DNA of 64,000 nucleotides from Calothrix sp. NIES-4105. GTDB taxonomy: Bacteria; Cyanobacteriota; Cyanobacteriia; Cyanobacteriales; Nostocaceae. Below the pieces are notes generated by a model. That model made no database searches. It was not told where the DNA came from and saw nothing but the letters and a program-made list of their open reading frames with translations. Location: the NCBI RefSeq assembly GCF_002368415.1, contig NZ_AP018290.1, positions 7,431,717 through 7,495,716 of the forward strand, in the 5' to 3' direction. Positions 50,019 to 60,046 of the stretch are shown here, piece by piece (positions within the stretch are counted from its first letter, which is position 1; each line of letters opens with the position of its first letter). Made by a program: the position numbers and the translations under genes.

Positions 50019-53000
50019 ATGAGTTCCGTTTTATACTCTTCCACCGAAGCTGCTAATAACTACCCTGCGTCCGATTTATTTTTGCGCCATCGTCTCCAAG
50101 TCATGGAGGAGTTATGGGAAACCGTACTGCGTCAAGAGTGTGGTCAGGAGATGGTGGATTTGTTGCGGCAGTTACGCGATTTATGTTCACCAGAAGGACA
50201 AGCGACTCAAGACCAAGCAACCGAAGTTTTTAAGTTGATCGAGCAACTTAGTATTAACGAAGCCATCCGCGCGGCACGAGCATTTGCCCTGTACTTTCAG
50301 TTGATTAACATCATTGAGCAGGACTACGAGCAAAGGCAGCAGATGACTCGGTACGAGGTAGAACCAACAGAATCAGTTGAGGATACCTTGCCTACTATCG
50401 TTCAAGATAACGTTGAGGGACTTCCTGTTAATAGTGGACTTGGTGCGGATTTACTAACCAAAAGCTGGCGCACTAGTGCGTCAAATAAACAGAGAGGTAC
50501 ATTTGCTGCACTATTCCCTGAGTTATTTAAGCTCAATGTACCACCACAGCAGATTCAACGATTAATAACACAGTTAGATGTGCAATTGGTGTTCACAGCG
50601 CACCCTACAGAAATTGTTCGCCATACGATTCGCGGTAAACAGCGTCGAGTTGTTCAGTTATTGCAAGAACTTGATGCTCTAGAAAAGCGTTTTGGAGGCG
50701 CCGCAGTTCCTCAGCGATGGGAAGTAGAGGAATTACGGTTACAATTAATCGAAGAAATACGTTTATGGTGGCGTACTGATGAGTTACACCAGTTCAAACC
50801 ATCCGTATTAGATGAAGTTGACTACGCACTACACTACTTCCAAGAAGTTTTATTCGATGGTATTCCTCAGTTATACCGTCGGTTCAAACAAACTTTACAT
50901 GCAACGTATCGTTGGTTAGAACCGCCAAGTAAAAACTTTTGTAAATTTGGTTCGTGGGTTGGTGGTGATAGAGACGGAAACCCATCCGTAACACCTGCTA
51001 TTACTTGGGAAACAGCTTGTTACCAACGCAATATAGTCCTGAAAAAATATATTGACTCTATAAAGGAACTGCGCGAATTGTTAAGCGTTTCGATGCAGTG
51101 GAGTGATGTATTACCTGATTTACTCGAATCATTGGAACTTGAACAGTCGCAGATGAGCCAAGTTTACGATGAACTCGCTTTGCGGTATCGTCAAGAACCA
51201 TATCGCCTGAAGTTATCGTATATTCTCAAACGATTAGAAAATACGCTTTCACGTAACTCAGCGCTACAAAAAGGCGAAAGCATTAAAGATGTCTCTACTC
51301 CTGCATATGGGTCTGGAGAAGATTTTTTAGCAGAACTGCGATTAATTCAAAGCAACCTTAGCGAAACTGGTTTAACTTCCCAACTTCTCGAAAACCTCAT
51401 TTGTCAAGTTGAAATTTTCGGCTTTAATTTAACAAAAATAGATATTCGCCAAGAATCTTCGTGTCACAGTGATGCACTTAACGAGATTCTCGAATATATG
51501 GGTATTCATTCTAAACCCTATAATGAGCTTTCTGAAGCCGAACGTGTTGAGTGGTTAACTAGCGAACTCAAAACTCGGCGCCCATTAATTTCTGCTGAGT
51601 TACCATTCTCTGAAAAAACTAATGACGTTATCGAAACGTTGCGTATTGTCAGAGCATTGCAGCAAGAGTTTGGCTATAACATGTGCCAAACCTACATAAT
51701 TAGCATGTGTCGCGAAGTAAGTGACGTGCTGGAAGTATTGCTATTTGCGAAAGAAGCAGGACTTTATGACCCAGGAACCGCAGTTGGAACAATTCAAGTA
51801 GTTCCTTTATTTGAAACTGTCGAAGATTTATTGCGGTCGCGCGCTGTAATGCAGCAGTTATTCGAGTTGCCTTTATACCGTGCTTTACTTGCTGGTGGGT
51901 ATGCAGTAATGGAGCATAAAGAATCATTGGCACCCTCTTTATTCTCTCCTCCTTCGCCGCCATTACCTCCCTCTCCTGAGTCCCCACCTCCTTTAACTCC
52001 TAACCTTCAAGAAGTGATGTTGGGATACTCAGATAGCAATAAAGACTCAGGTTTCTTAAGTAGTAATTGGGAAATTCACAAAGCCCAAAAAAGTCTACAA
52101 GAAATAGCTGAGAAATATGGTGTAAATTTACGCATATTTCATGGTCGTGGTGGGTCAGTAGGTCGCGGCGGTGGTCCAGCATACGAAGCTATTTTGGCGC
52201 AACCAGGACATAGTATAAACGGACGTATTAAAATTACAGAGCAAGGTGAGGTATTAGCATCAAAGTATTCGTTACGCGAGTTAGCTTTGTATAACTTAGA
52301 AACAATAACCACTGCTGTTATCCAAGCCAGCTTACTAAAAACAGGGTTTGATGATATCGAACCTTGGAACGAGATAATGGAAGAATTAGCAGCTCGTTCA
52401 CGTAGCCACTACCGTGCGTTGATTTACGAAGAACCCGATTTTATCGACTTCTTCCATTCATGTACACCCATTGAAGAAATTAGCCAGTTACAAATTAGTT
52501 CGCGTCCCGCACGGCGCCCATCTGGTAAAAAAGACTTAACATCTTTACGCGCGATACCGTGGGTATTTAGCTGGACACAAACTCGGTTTTTGTTGCCTTC
52601 ATGGTATGGAGTTGGAACTGCACTTCAGGAATTTCTCAACGAAGAACCTACTGAACACATGAAACTGCTGCAATATTTCTACATGAAATGGCCTTTCTTC
52701 AAAATGGTTATTTCTAAAGCGGAAATGACGCTAGCAAAAGTAGACCTACTAATGGCACAACATTACGTCAAAGAATTATCGCATCCAGACGACCGCGCGA
52801 GATTTAATAAAGTATTCGAGCAAATAGCCAAAGAATACTATCTTACCCGTGACTTTGTACTACAAATCACCGGACACAAAAACCTCCTTGATGGCGACCC
52901 AGTTTTACAACGCTCCGTTCAGTTACGCAATGGTACAATTGTTCCGCTAGGATTTCTTCAAGTATCTTTACTAAAGCGTTTACGTCAAACCAAAAACATT

Positions 53001-53105
53001 GCAACATCGGGTGTTATCCACTCGCGCTACAGTAAAGGTGAACTATTACGCGGCGCCTTGCTTACCATCAATGGGATTGCAGCAGGTATGAGAAATACTG
53101 GCTAA
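50019..53105 (+). CDS. ppc: phosphoenolpyruvate carboxylase
   Basis: 1028 residues from ATG 50019 ([14 protein letters not shown]); an upstream GTG at 50010 would add three. Catalytic sites: [12 protein letters not shown] with the active-site His, [39 protein letters not shown] and the C-terminal [14 protein letters not shown]...GMRNTG. It fixes bicarbonate onto PEP to give oxaloacetate, feeding nitrogen assimilation. A Pro/Ser-rich stretch ([15 protein letters not shown] then SPPPLTPN, about 51940-52000) interrupts the region just before [14 protein letters not shown], longer than in typical sequences as I recall. The gene is followed by a terminator hairpin. Confidence 0.95.
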   Translation: MSSVLYSSTEAANNYPASDLFLRHRLQVMEELWETVLRQECGQEMVDLLRQLRDLCSPEGQATQDQATEVFKLIEQLSINEAIRAARAFALYFQLINIIEQDYEQRQQMTRYEVEPTESVEDTLPTIVQDNVEGLPVNSGLGADLLTKSWRTSASNKQRGTFAALFPELFKLNVPPQQIQRLITQLDVQLVFTAHPTEIVRHTIRGKQRRVVQLLQELDALEKRFGGAAVPQRWEVEELRLQLIEEIRLWWRTDELHQFKPSVLDEVDYALHYFQEVLFDGIPQLYRRFKQTLHATYRWLEPPSKNFCKFGSWVGGDRDGNPSVTPAITWETACYQRNIVLKKYIDSIKELRELLSVSMQWSDVLPDLLESLELEQSQMSQVYDELALRYRQEPYRLKLSYILKRLENTLSRNSALQKGESIKDVSTPAYGSGEDFLAELRLIQSNLSETGLTSQLLENLICQVEIFGFNLTKIDIRQESSCHSDALNEILEYMGIHSKPYNELSEAERVEWLTSELKTRRPLISAELPFSEKTNDVIETLRIVRALQQEFGYNMCQTYIISMCREVSDVLEVLLFAKEAGLYDPGTAVGTIQVVPLFETVEDLLRSRAVMQQLFELPLYRALLAGGYAVMEHKESLAPSLFSPPSPPLPPSPESPPPLTPNLQEVMLGYSDSNKDSGFLSSNWEIHKAQKSLQEIAEKYGVNLRIFHGRGGSVGRGGGPAYEAILAQPGHSINGRIKITEQGEVLASKYSLRELALYNLETITTAVIQASLLKTGFDDIEPWNEIMEELAARSRSHYRALIYEEPDFIDFFHSCTPIEEISQLQISSRPARRPSGKKDLTSLRAIPWVFSWTQTRFLLPSWYGVGTALQEFLNEEPTEHMKLLQYFYMKWPFFKMVISKAEMTLAKVDLLMAQHYVKELSHPDDRARFNKVFEQIAKEYYLTRDFVLQITGHKNLLDGDPVLQRSVQLRNGTIVPLGFLQVSLLKRLRQTKNIATSGVIHSRYSKGELLRGALLTINGIAAGMRNTG

Positions 53106-53150
53106 ACCCTGTCCAAATGTATCTTATAGCTTTTTGTAACAACATCTTGT

Positions 53151-53180
53151 GGAACAGGCATAGAAAGCCTGTTCCTTATT
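53151..53180 (+). terminator. terminator hairpin after ppc
   Basis: GGAACAGGC pairs with GCCTGTTCC around a 7-base loop and TTATT follows. Confidence 0.7.
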
Positions 53181-53248
53181 AATGTATAGTACAGGATGGT
53201 ACAGGACGGGCGAGGACGCCCATTCCACAAGACTTATGCTAGAAAACA

Positions 53249-53497
53249 ATGACTAAAAACCGTGTGCTAATTTGCACTTTTTTAGCTTTAACATCAGGAT
53301 TTTTCGCAGGTTTTGCAGGTTGGCAAATCTCGATGAATCTTAAGAGCCAAAAGTGCCAAAATCAAGTTTGGGGAGTAAGAGAAATATGCACCGCAGCAAT
53401 TGCTCCTGGCGCCATCTGGTCAGGAAGTACAACAGGTTTATGGACAGGCACAATTTTAGGTGCCTTTGCTGGTGGGTTAGTAACTAAAAAGAAGTAG
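53249..53497 (+). CDS. small two-helix membrane protein
   Basis: 82 residues. The first hydrophobic segment is VLICTFLALTSGFFAGFAG; the second lies at about 48-78 with TTGLWTGTILGAFAGGLV, a glycine-zipper pattern, ending in KKK. A Cys pair lies in the loop (QKCQN, REICTAA). Not recognised. It lies 52 bases beyond the ppc terminator region and converges with the next gene. Confidence 0.55.
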   Translation: MTKNRVLICTFLALTSGFFAGFAGWQISMNLKSQKCQNQVWGVREICTAAIAPGAIWSGSTTGLWTGTILGAFAGGLVTKKK

Positions 53498-53499
53498 TT

Positions 53500-53889
53500 C
53501 TAATCCCCATAATCGCCATAAATTGATTGTGCCTCTAAATCAGCTAGACTTGTCCATTCCGAAGTGCTGGTGTCGAAACAGTACCACACCCCATCTTTGG
53601 CGCGATAACAAAAAAGCGAACGACTGCCAGCACTAAAATCATCGGTCAAGTAGTATAAAACACCACGAAACGGAAAAGTTTTGCGACTAAGCCGTTTAGC
53701 AACTGCTTGGTTTGGACATTCGACAACAAATACAGGCTTTTCATCAAGATGCGTTAACGAAAAAAAACACATCCGTAAAATCGCCCGCAACCAACTTTCC
53801 GAACTATCGAAATAACTATCAATAATTTTATTGGTCAGAGCTTGCTCCAGCAAACGATTTTTGATATCTGGAACATCTATGTCCGACAT
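53500..53889 (-). CDS. conserved hypothetical protein
   Basis: 129 residues. Helical N-terminus (IKNRLLEQALTNKIIDSYF) and a strand-rich half (KPVFVVECPNQAVAKRLSRK, YYLTDDFSAGSRSLFCYR, DGVWYCFDTSTSEW). There is no catalytic motif I recognise; the strand pattern VECPNQ-x-A-x-R is suggestive of a small ligand-binding fold. It ends 3 bases from the convergent membrane-protein gene. Confidence 0.6.
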   Translation of the reverse strand: MSDIDVPDIKNRLLEQALTNKIIDSYFDSSESWLRAILRMCFFSLTHLDEKPVFVVECPNQAVAKRLSRKTFPFRGVLYYLTDDFSAGSRSLFCYRAKDGVWYCFDTSTSEWTSLADLEAQSIYGDYGD

Positions 53890-54047
53890 AGCATTACCTT
53901 ACCTTAGCAACACATGATGGTGCTTAGGTTAAACCATAAAACCCCTTACTGGCAAGTATGTTCATCAAAATTAGGTTCCGAAGCCAAACTTATAAACAAG
54001 GCGCCTATCTTGGTAAAATTTACAATGCACGATGATACAAAAAAGCC

Positions 54048-54350
54048 ATGTCAGTTGAAACCAACCAAGCAAACCAGGATACCAAGGGTGCTGATGCCAT
54101 CGATGAAGCAATCGCACGGGGGATTGATTTTGATGGAACTCCCATCCCCGAAGCTAAATTAGACTTGTATAACAAAGTCATGGGACTCGAAGCAAACCGT
54201 CAGCGCAGCGGTGTATCTAACACCATGCGTTCGCGTATCGTTCGCATTGGTGCCAAGCATATTCCTCAAGCTGAACTCAACGAAATGCTAAGAGGCGCCG
54301 ACTTTGCTGAACTCAAAGAGAAAGAAGTTGCTTTTTATTACAGTAAGTAG
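54048..54350 (+). CDS. small conserved hypothetical protein
   Basis: 100 residues, soluble and helical with an acidic N-terminus (MSVETNQANQDTKGADAIDE), a central LYNKVMGLEANRQRSGVSN and a C-terminal KHIPQAELNEMLRGADFAEL then KEKEVAFYYSK. Widespread small cyanobacterial proteins have this look, but I cannot name it. A run of STRR repeats starts immediately after the stop. Confidence 0.6.
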   Translation: MSVETNQANQDTKGADAIDEAIARGIDFDGTPIPEAKLDLYNKVMGLEANRQRSGVSNTMRSRIVRIGAKHIPQAELNEMLRGADFAELKEKEVAFYYSK

Positions 54351-54525
54351 AAAGTGCTAAGTAAAGATAGAAGTAGAAAGTGCTGAGTGCTGAGTGCTGA
54401 GTAAAGATAGAAGTAGAAAGTGCTAAGTGCTGAATGCTGAGTAAAGATAGAAGTAGAAAGTGCCTAATGCTGAATAAAGCTAGAAGTATAAATATCAAGC
54501 ACTCAGCACTCAGCACTCAGCACTC
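54351..54525. repeat. STRR heptamer block with inverted end
   Basis: Three imperfect repeats of about 50 bases built from GTGCTGA/GTAAAGATAGAAGTAGAAA, then the opposite sense CAGCACTCAGCACT. It fills the space between two convergent genes. Confidence 0.8.
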
Positions 54526-54526
54526 A

Positions 54527-55123
54527 TTACTGTTTCCAAAAATCACTAACTGCATATCCCAAATCAGCTAGCATGTGTCGCAGCAAAGGTAAACTCAACC
54601 CAATAACATTACTGTGACAACCTTCAATTTTCTCTACAAATACACTTCCCTTACCTTCCAAAGCAAAGGCGCCTGCACAATTTAGAGGCTCACCTGTTGC
54701 CACGTAAGTTTTTATTTCTGAATCACTTGCGTTTGCAAAGTAAACTTTTGTTAATTGAGACTTGACAATCATTCTACTTTGTGAAGTATCAATCAAAACG
54801 TGACCAGTTAACAAGTCACCAATTTTACCCCGCATTTCATGCCAGCGAGAAATAGCTTCAAGAGAATTAGCTGGTTTACCATGAATTTGACCGTTTACAG
54901 CTAAAACCGAATCACAACCCATAACTACAGCTTCTTTATAGGAAGGAGCGATTCTTTCAGCTTTACGCTGGGCAAGTATCTGCACTAATAATACTGGGTC
55001 GCGCGACTGCACTTGTGATTCGTCAAAATGACTTATAGCAACTACTGGTTCAATACCAATAGTCTGTAATAAACGACGACGCGCGGGGGAAGCAGAAGCA
55101 AGTACAAATTGTGGAACACCCAT
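54527..55123 (-). CDS. maf: Maf-family nucleotide pyrophosphatase
   Basis: 198 residues. Opens with the [16 protein letters not shown] motif and has [20 protein letters not shown], the Maf catalytic block with the metal-binding Asp. It ends [19 protein letters not shown]. Maf proteins hydrolyse non-canonical or modified nucleoside triphosphates to monophosphates and influence division in some bacteria. It lies 47 bases from the psbP stop on the same strand. Confidence 0.92.
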   Translation of the reverse strand: MGVPQFVLASASPARRRLLQTIGIEPVVAISHFDESQVQSRDPVLLVQILAQRKAERIAPSYKEAVVMGCDSVLAVNGQIHGKPANSLEAISRWHEMRGKIGDLLTGHVLIDTSQSRMIVKSQLTKVYFANASDSEIKTYVATGEPLNCAGAFALEGKGSVFVEKIEGCHSNVIGLSLPLLRHMLADLGYAVSDFWKQ

Positions 55124-55170
55124 AAATTTCTACTACTGGCAATTAGGCAATTACTTTGTACTTCCTAAAT

Positions 55171-55716
55171 TTAATAAACTTTGAACGAATTAATTGAATC
55201 TTCAATCAAACGCTTGACTCTCGACCAACGTCTTTCTGTAACTGAAGCATTGAAGGTAAATAACTTACCACGACTAACAGTCACATTCGCAAGGTTATGG
55301 CGTTTTTGATTATTGGGGAGCTTGATTAAATATTCAAACTTATAATACAACTTGCCGTCAACTTCCCTTTGAGCATCATCAATTAATTCAGCTTCACGAC
55401 CAGAACCTTCGGGAGCAAGTGCATTTTTACCAAGTTTATATCCAACTTCTCCGGGTGTTCCCAGTTCGGCAAGTGTCTTATTATCAGGAACAGGACTTAT
55501 AACTACAGAGATATTTTCAGAAGGCTCGATAATATCGTGGAACACTACAACTGGACCATTCGCAACTTTGACTTGCACCCAGCCATTCGGATATAAGAAC
55601 TCATAACCGTCAGTAGTATCTGTGAAATTCTTCAGCCCAGCCGCCGCCGCAATATCCGAATAGCTCAAACTAAAGCTAAAAACCAATAGTACAATCAATC
55701 CAAGACGTTTCCACAT
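55171..55716 (-). CDS. psbP: PsbP-family photosystem II-associated protein
   Basis: 181 residues. A hydrophobic leader (GLIVLLVFSFSLSYSDI) is followed by the PsbP domain: GYEFLYPNGWVQVKV, VVFHDIIEPSENISVVISPV, and a C-terminal FNASVTERRWSRVKRLIEDS. Cyanobacterial PsbP is usually a lumenal lipoprotein with a Cys at the lipobox. No Cys is present in this leader (SLSYSDIAAAAG), so it may be soluble or processed differently. It helps photosystem II assembly. Confidence 0.88.
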   Translation of the reverse strand: MWKRLGLIVLLVFSFSLSYSDIAAAAGLKNFTDTTDGYEFLYPNGWVQVKVANGPVVVFHDIIEPSENISVVISPVPDNKTLAELGTPGEVGYKLGKNALAPEGSGREAELIDDAQREVDGKLYYKFEYLIKLPNNQKRHNLANVTVSRGKLFTFNASVTERRWSRVKRLIEDSINSFKVY

Positions 55717-56026
55717 TTATTTTCAATCCTTAAGGCTGGCAGTAACAATATATCTCAACAATATATTTTGTAATATTTCGTTTATATTTTCTCATAAGAT
55801 TACATAGTATGCGGGAAACGAGCGAGAATGCGCGTCCTCTTTAGGGAAGCAACCCAAGCCGTTTTTACAGCTTAAGGATTTGATTTATCCGTGGTATGGG
55901 TCTTGAATGTAATGTCTAACAGGTGTGTTCAACATGCCGAAGTTGTTAATAACTGCACCCTAAAAATACGAGTGAGTGTTCTGGAGGTGAACTGTACTAT
56001 ACCAAGCCGCGCGCGTCTACTTCTAT
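55717..56026. other. 310-base spacer
   Basis: AT-rich psbP upstream region. I see no gene. A GGAGGTGAAC Shine-Dalgarno-like word at about 55984 is followed by no open frame of size. Confidence 0.35.
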
Positions 56027-56215
56027 ATGCCAAAGCGTGAAAAACAAGAATCAGAACCAACGCTAGAAGGCACACTACAACAAGCGGGACACTTGTCTAA
56101 AATCGAACGGCTTGATTTACAAAGCAGGACTTAAGCGTTAATCGAAGCGATTGATAACGAAGAAGACGAAGAACATGTACACGATGATTCACGTCCGCTT
56201 GGGCGGTTCTCGTAG
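56027..56215 (+). pseudogene. small gene with an in-frame stop
   Basis: ATG 56027 opens MPKREKQESEPTLEGTLQ, then QAGHLSKIERLDLQSRT and TAA at 56132-56134. The same frame continues ALIEAIDNEEDEEHVHDDSR, then PLGRFS, to TAG 56213-56215. Its codon use and hydrophilic, regularly spaced charges suggest one protein of 61 residues broken by a nonsense change. I do not recognise it. Confidence 0.45.
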
Positions 56216-56284
56216 TGGTGCCAGAATCGAATGGAAAATCATAAATAGCAATATTCTGGCACTTTCGCAGTTGTTACTAGTATT

Positions 56285-56400
56285 CCATGTCATTAATTTT
56301 GATAGGTACGTAGTAGCGTTGTCTTCGCCAAAGTTGATATAAAAATGCAGAGGGCTAGAGCAACAACTACGTACCTAACTCCCCAGAATTAATGACACAG
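56285..56400. mobile_element. MITE-like element, copy 4
   Basis: ATGTCATTAATTTTG-TAGGTACGTAGT is inverted at the other end as ACTACGTACCTA-AGAATTAATGACA, about 105 bases apart. It continues into CAGACCAC, the complement of the GTGGTCT found beside the copies at 30121 and 30295. Non-coding. Confidence 0.65.
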
Positions 56401-56582
56401 ACCACTAGATTGGTTGGGCGCCGTTCCAGGTGATGAACAGATGGCAATATCAGGGTAGTGGTAAATCAATAGTAGAGCTTTGCTTCTATCGACAACTTAA
56501 TAAACTAACTGTATTTATCTGGATGTTTACACGATAGCTTCACCATGATTAACCTTGACTACCTTGTTCCTTTCAATTCTGC
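56401..56582. other. spacer with nothing recognised
   Basis: No open frame or RNA gene is seen between the MITE-like element and the MEKHLA gene. Confidence 0.35.
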
Positions 56583-57059
56583 TTAAACAAATTTCCAACT
56601 CTTAAACATTGCTGCTTGACCACACTTGCGGTTATTTTCATCTAAGACGTTCCAGACCAGCACGTTTTGTATGTAAAATCTTTGCCCTTTACTAGAAATG
56701 CGGACACCTGAGTAATTTTTAATAAAACCTTTACTAGAAGCCTCGTTCAAAAAACTTCGTCTAGCTGTTCTTTCCATTTCTTCAGCTGTCTCTCGTCCAG
56801 GCAGTTGTATAAAGTCTTCCCAACTTAACTCCCATAATTCCAACGCTTTCTTGTTGCCGTAGTTAAGAATCGGGTCAGATTCTATACCTTGTGAAACTAC
56901 TACAAACGGCGCCTCAAATAATGCTTGTGCTTGTTGTTCTGGTGTTGTACTCAGGTCTAGTAACGACTCCTTTGTCCAATGTTTATAACTGTGAAGTAAG
57001 CATTGGGTATAGTAAATGATTGCATTCTTTTGCCAAGGCTTTTGCAGAGTATAAGTCAT
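56583..57059 (-). CDS. MEKHLA-domain (PAS-like) protein
   Basis: 158 residues. Shows the MEKHLA pattern: LLHSYKHWTKESLLD, ALFEAPFVVVSQGIESDPIL, NYGNKKALELWELSWEDFIQ, then SGVRISSKGQRFYIQNVLVW and GQAAMFKSWKFV. The domain is related to PAS folds and stands alone here. It may sense a ligand or redox state; no catalytic partner is attached. Function unknown. Confidence 0.87.
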   Translation of the reverse strand: MTYTLQKPWQKNAIIYYTQCLLHSYKHWTKESLLDLSTTPEQQAQALFEAPFVVVSQGIESDPILNYGNKKALELWELSWEDFIQLPGRETAEEMERTARRSFLNEASSKGFIKNYSGVRISSKGQRFYIQNVLVWNVLDENNRKCGQAAMFKSWKFV

Positions 57060-57473
57060 AAAGGGGAATTAATCGATGTTAAAAATTTAATAACATACTT
57101 ACGAATATTTACGCAACCAGTATAATCCGTCTCGGTGGCATAATCAGTCTTGAGGACTAGAAGCCAAGCCACGCAATCTGTACAAGGGCAGATATTAATG
57201 ATAAAAACGGGTTAAAACGTAAGAATCAAAAGTAATTTTATAATTTTTTAATCATAGATTTTAATTATAATAATCATAAGCAAAAAATTCGTTTTTCCAA
57301 GCCTCAAATCTAATAGGGTTGATATTTCTTCGGGCGTAGGAATACAAAATTGAAGATTTCACTTGAACAGGTGCCAATTTTTATAAATACCCCCGTTGTG
57401 TACTTTGTCATTTTGCATTTGAGCCATTGGAGTTTGGCACATCTTCTTCATCAAGCGTGACTATTAAGGAACT
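57060..57473. other. 414-base spacer
   Basis: AT-rich intergenic region. No RNA gene or repeat is recognised. Confidence 0.35.
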
Positions 57474-58085
57474 ATGTCATATACAACATATGAAACGCGC
57501 TGGTTTATTGCTGGTACCATCCCTGCTAACTTTGAAACCTGGTTTAAGCAAAATTGCCTAGCTGACTCATCGCAACCAGAACAACGTAGTGATATTTATT
57601 TATACGCACCGAATAATGATTTTGTTGGTATTAAATTAAGGCAAGGGCGCCTAGAAATTAAATGGCGCCTCGAAGAATTAGGCACTATGCAATTTGGTAA
57701 CTCAGTCGCGGGTAAAGTTGAAAAATGGAGCAAATGGATGTGTACTGATTCTACAGGAGAAGCATTTCTACCTAATCAAGTGGAAAACAGTTCTACATGG
57801 ATAAGCGTTAATAAAATTCGTTATTCGCAGTGTTACCAAATTAGATTTGGCATAGTTCCGCAGCAATTAAGTAACAGTGTAAATTTAGATAAGATTGAAA
57901 ATCACTGTAATGTTGAACTTACACTGTTGCAATCCAACAATAACACTTGGTGGAGTGTAGCACTTGAAGCGAATTTCATCGATAGTTTACGTGCGACAGC
58001 TAATTATTTATTTACTAATTATAAAAATATTGAACTATTAGAAAAAGATTCATTTGCTTATCCTAGTTGGTTAGGAAGATGTTAA
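57474..58085 (+). CDS. conserved hypothetical protein
   Basis: 203 residues. Strand-rich with basic/aromatic alternation (YETRWFIAGTIPANFETWF, DIYLYAPNNDFVGIKLRQGR, LEIKWRLEELGTMQF, WWSVALEANFIDSLRATANY). The pattern E-x-R-W-F-I ... K-x-R-x(2)-L-E-x-K is reminiscent of CYTH-like polyphosphate/thiamine folds, but the ExExK core is not present. I do not assign a function. It converges with the following gene. Confidence 0.6.
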   Translation: MSYTTYETRWFIAGTIPANFETWFKQNCLADSSQPEQRSDIYLYAPNNDFVGIKLRQGRLEIKWRLEELGTMQFGNSVAGKVEKWSKWMCTDSTGEAFLPNQVENSSTWISVNKIRYSQCYQIRFGIVPQQLSNSVNLDKIENHCNVELTLLQSNNNTWWSVALEANFIDSLRATANYLFTNYKNIELLEKDSFAYPSWLGRC

Positions 58086-58106
58086 AATTACTTGTTACAT
58101 GGCTTG

Positions 58107-58760
58107 CTAATTTTGTCGTTCAACGCGCGCAACAACTTGGGCTTTAACTAGCTCCTGAACCAATCTTTGTGCTTGGTGTTTATAAAGTGGGCATGGTAAA
58201 GTTTGCGGTAATTGACTGATCACACTTCTAGCGGTTGCCATATCACAACCTGAAATTCGGGTAATTACTGCGGCGCCATTAAATACGGCATCGTTGGTAA
58301 GAGTTCTCTCAATTTGTATGAACCAATTTTTCTTGTCGATAATACCGCGTTCGACTTTATTGATTTTATAAAGCTCGTTGGCTAACCTTTGAGCTTGATG
58401 CTTGTAAAGTTCAACTGGTAAGGTTTGCGGTAATAGGTTCATTAGTTTTTCGGCAATAGCAATATTACAACCCGAAATATGGCTAATTATTTCAGCACCT
58501 TTGGAAACTGCTTCTGGTGAAGAAACTTTCTCGACTTGCAACAACCAATTTTTTCGGTTGAGAACTCCATGCTCAACGCATCTTAACTTTTGAATACTTC
58601 CGACAATTATCAATTTATTTTGCCAATTTAGATTTTCAGTAATTTCGATTGCATTTACAACGGCGCCAAACTCTTTGAGTAACGCTATACAAGATTGCCC
58701 CAAGTTACCAAGTCCGCAAACCAAGAACAAATGGCTATTAGACGCTCCATCCTGCTGCAT
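58107..58760 (-). CDS. truncated Rossmann (TrkA-N-like) protein with duplicated C-terminal module
   Basis: 217 residues. The first 65 (HLFLVCGLGNLGQSCIALLK, FGAVVNAIEITENLNW) are one beta-alpha-beta unit with a G-L-G-x(2)-G motif, only the start of a TrkA-N fold. Then come two repeats of about 75 residues: GVLNRKNWLLQVEKVSSPEA...SGCNIAIAEKLMNLLPQTLP and GIIDKKNWFIQIERTLTNDA...SGCDMATARSVISQLPQTLP, each ending YKHQAQRL. It looks like a Rossmann remnant fused to an internally duplicated small domain. Function unknown. Confidence 0.72.
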   Translation of the reverse strand: MQQDGASNSHLFLVCGLGNLGQSCIALLKEFGAVVNAIEITENLNWQNKLIIVGSIQKLRCVEHGVLNRKNWLLQVEKVSSPEAVSKGAEIISHISGCNIAIAEKLMNLLPQTLPVELYKHQAQRLANELYKINKVERGIIDKKNWFIQIERTLTNDAVFNGAAVITRISGCDMATARSVISQLPQTLPCPLYKHQAQRLVQELVKAQVVARVERQN

Positions 58761-59049
58761 AGTTTATTTGTTGTTTATTTGATGACTGAATTTATTGATG
58801 CAAACAGCAGTGTGTACTTAGTAAAAATTAGCTCATATATACAATGGTAATCACTGGATATTTTTTCGTCGTTATCTTGAAAATGAAATTTGGCGCCAAT
58901 CTCACAATAACCTTGGTCAAATTTTAAAACTTATGCCATTATGGCAAAGGTAAAATCCTATGCTCGTAAATAAATATACTTAAGATTTATTACGAAAAGG
59001 GCGGAGTGAATATTGTAGTACTCGTTGTTTGTTTAAACAGGAGAATTAA

Positions 59050-60039
59050 ATGCCTTTAAAGAATTATGGTGTACTCAAAGGTAAAGTAATTGACCGTAAA
59101 CTAGGTGAAGGACAAACACCGCATTACCAAGTATTACTTAGCGATGGAGATACTAAGTATCGTATTGCCATCAACGTTAAATCAAAACAGGCGCCCTCAG
59201 AGTTGTTTTATTATCTAGACGAAAACTTCAAACATCCAATAGTAAATGGATTAGTTAAGTTAGATAATGGTTTTCATGAACTCGCGCGCAAACCAGGTGG
59301 ACTTGCTTTGGACTTCATTCGAGGCAACTTGTTTGATACAACGCAAATGAAACCTTTACCATACAACGTTCCTGGCCCAGACAACGACTTAAACGAGTTA
59401 ATCGAACTATATATCGAGCGAGCATTAGAAAGCGAAGACGCTGCAATATACGCTTTTGGAGAAAGATGGGGTCCAGAAACCGACGTTAAAGACAAATATT
59501 TTGGTTTCCTTCCTGGTAACGGTATTCACGATATTCATATGAACCAGGGGAATGACGGTAAATTTCAACGCGATAATGGAGTTTGGCAAGATGGAGCATT
59601 GTTAATACACTATCCATCGCGTTCTTCATGGGTAGGAATTTTTCTAGCTTTCCAATCGCAATCGTTCCATACTGATGATACAACCGGAAACCGTATCGAT
59701 ACGGTAATACCAGAAACTACCGCAGCAATTCGTATTGTTGCAGCAATGGTTAACCCTATTGGTAAAGACGTAAATCAAGAAACCGTTACATTACTTAATA
59801 CTTCACCTGAACCAGTTGATTTAACGGGATGGGCAATAGCTGACAAGTTGAAATCAAAATTCCCGCTCACTGGCACTATCAATCCAGGTGAAGTTTTAAA
59901 AGTGGCTTTGAATAAAAAAATCAACCTTGACAATGAAGGTGGTATTATTACTCTTCTCAATAACGGTGGTTTAAAAATAGACGGTGTTTCTTACACCAAG
60001 GAAGACGCTAGTAAAGAAGGTTGGACAGTCGTTTTTTAG
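59050..60039 (+). CDS. DUF2278 (YukJ-like) protein with lamin-tail domain
   Basis: 329 residues. N-terminal DUF2278 (about 1-215): LKNYGVLKGKVIDRK, HYQVLLSDG, ELFYYLDENF, then GIHDIHMNQGN and a His/Asp-rich end. The C-terminal 95 residues are a lamin-tail beta-sandwich (ETVTLLNTSPEPVDLTGWAI, FPLTGTINPGEVLKVAL, GGIITLLNNGGLKIDGVSYT). DUF2278 proteins may bind or hydrolyse a ligand through conserved His and Asp; the activity is unproven. RBS GGAGAA lies 8 bases upstream. Confidence 0.85.
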   Translation: MPLKNYGVLKGKVIDRKLGEGQTPHYQVLLSDGDTKYRIAINVKSKQAPSELFYYLDENFKHPIVNGLVKLDNGFHELARKPGGLALDFIRGNLFDTTQMKPLPYNVPGPDNDLNELIELYIERALESEDAAIYAFGERWGPETDVKDKYFGFLPGNGIHDIHMNQGNDGKFQRDNGVWQDGALLIHYPSRSSWVGIFLAFQSQSFHTDDTTGNRIDTVIPETTAAIRIVAAMVNPIGKDVNQETVTLLNTSPEPVDLTGWAIADKLKSKFPLTGTINPGEVLKVALNKKINLDNEGGIITLLNNGGLKIDGVSYTKEDASKEGWTVVF

Positions 60040-60046
60040 TGCGCTC

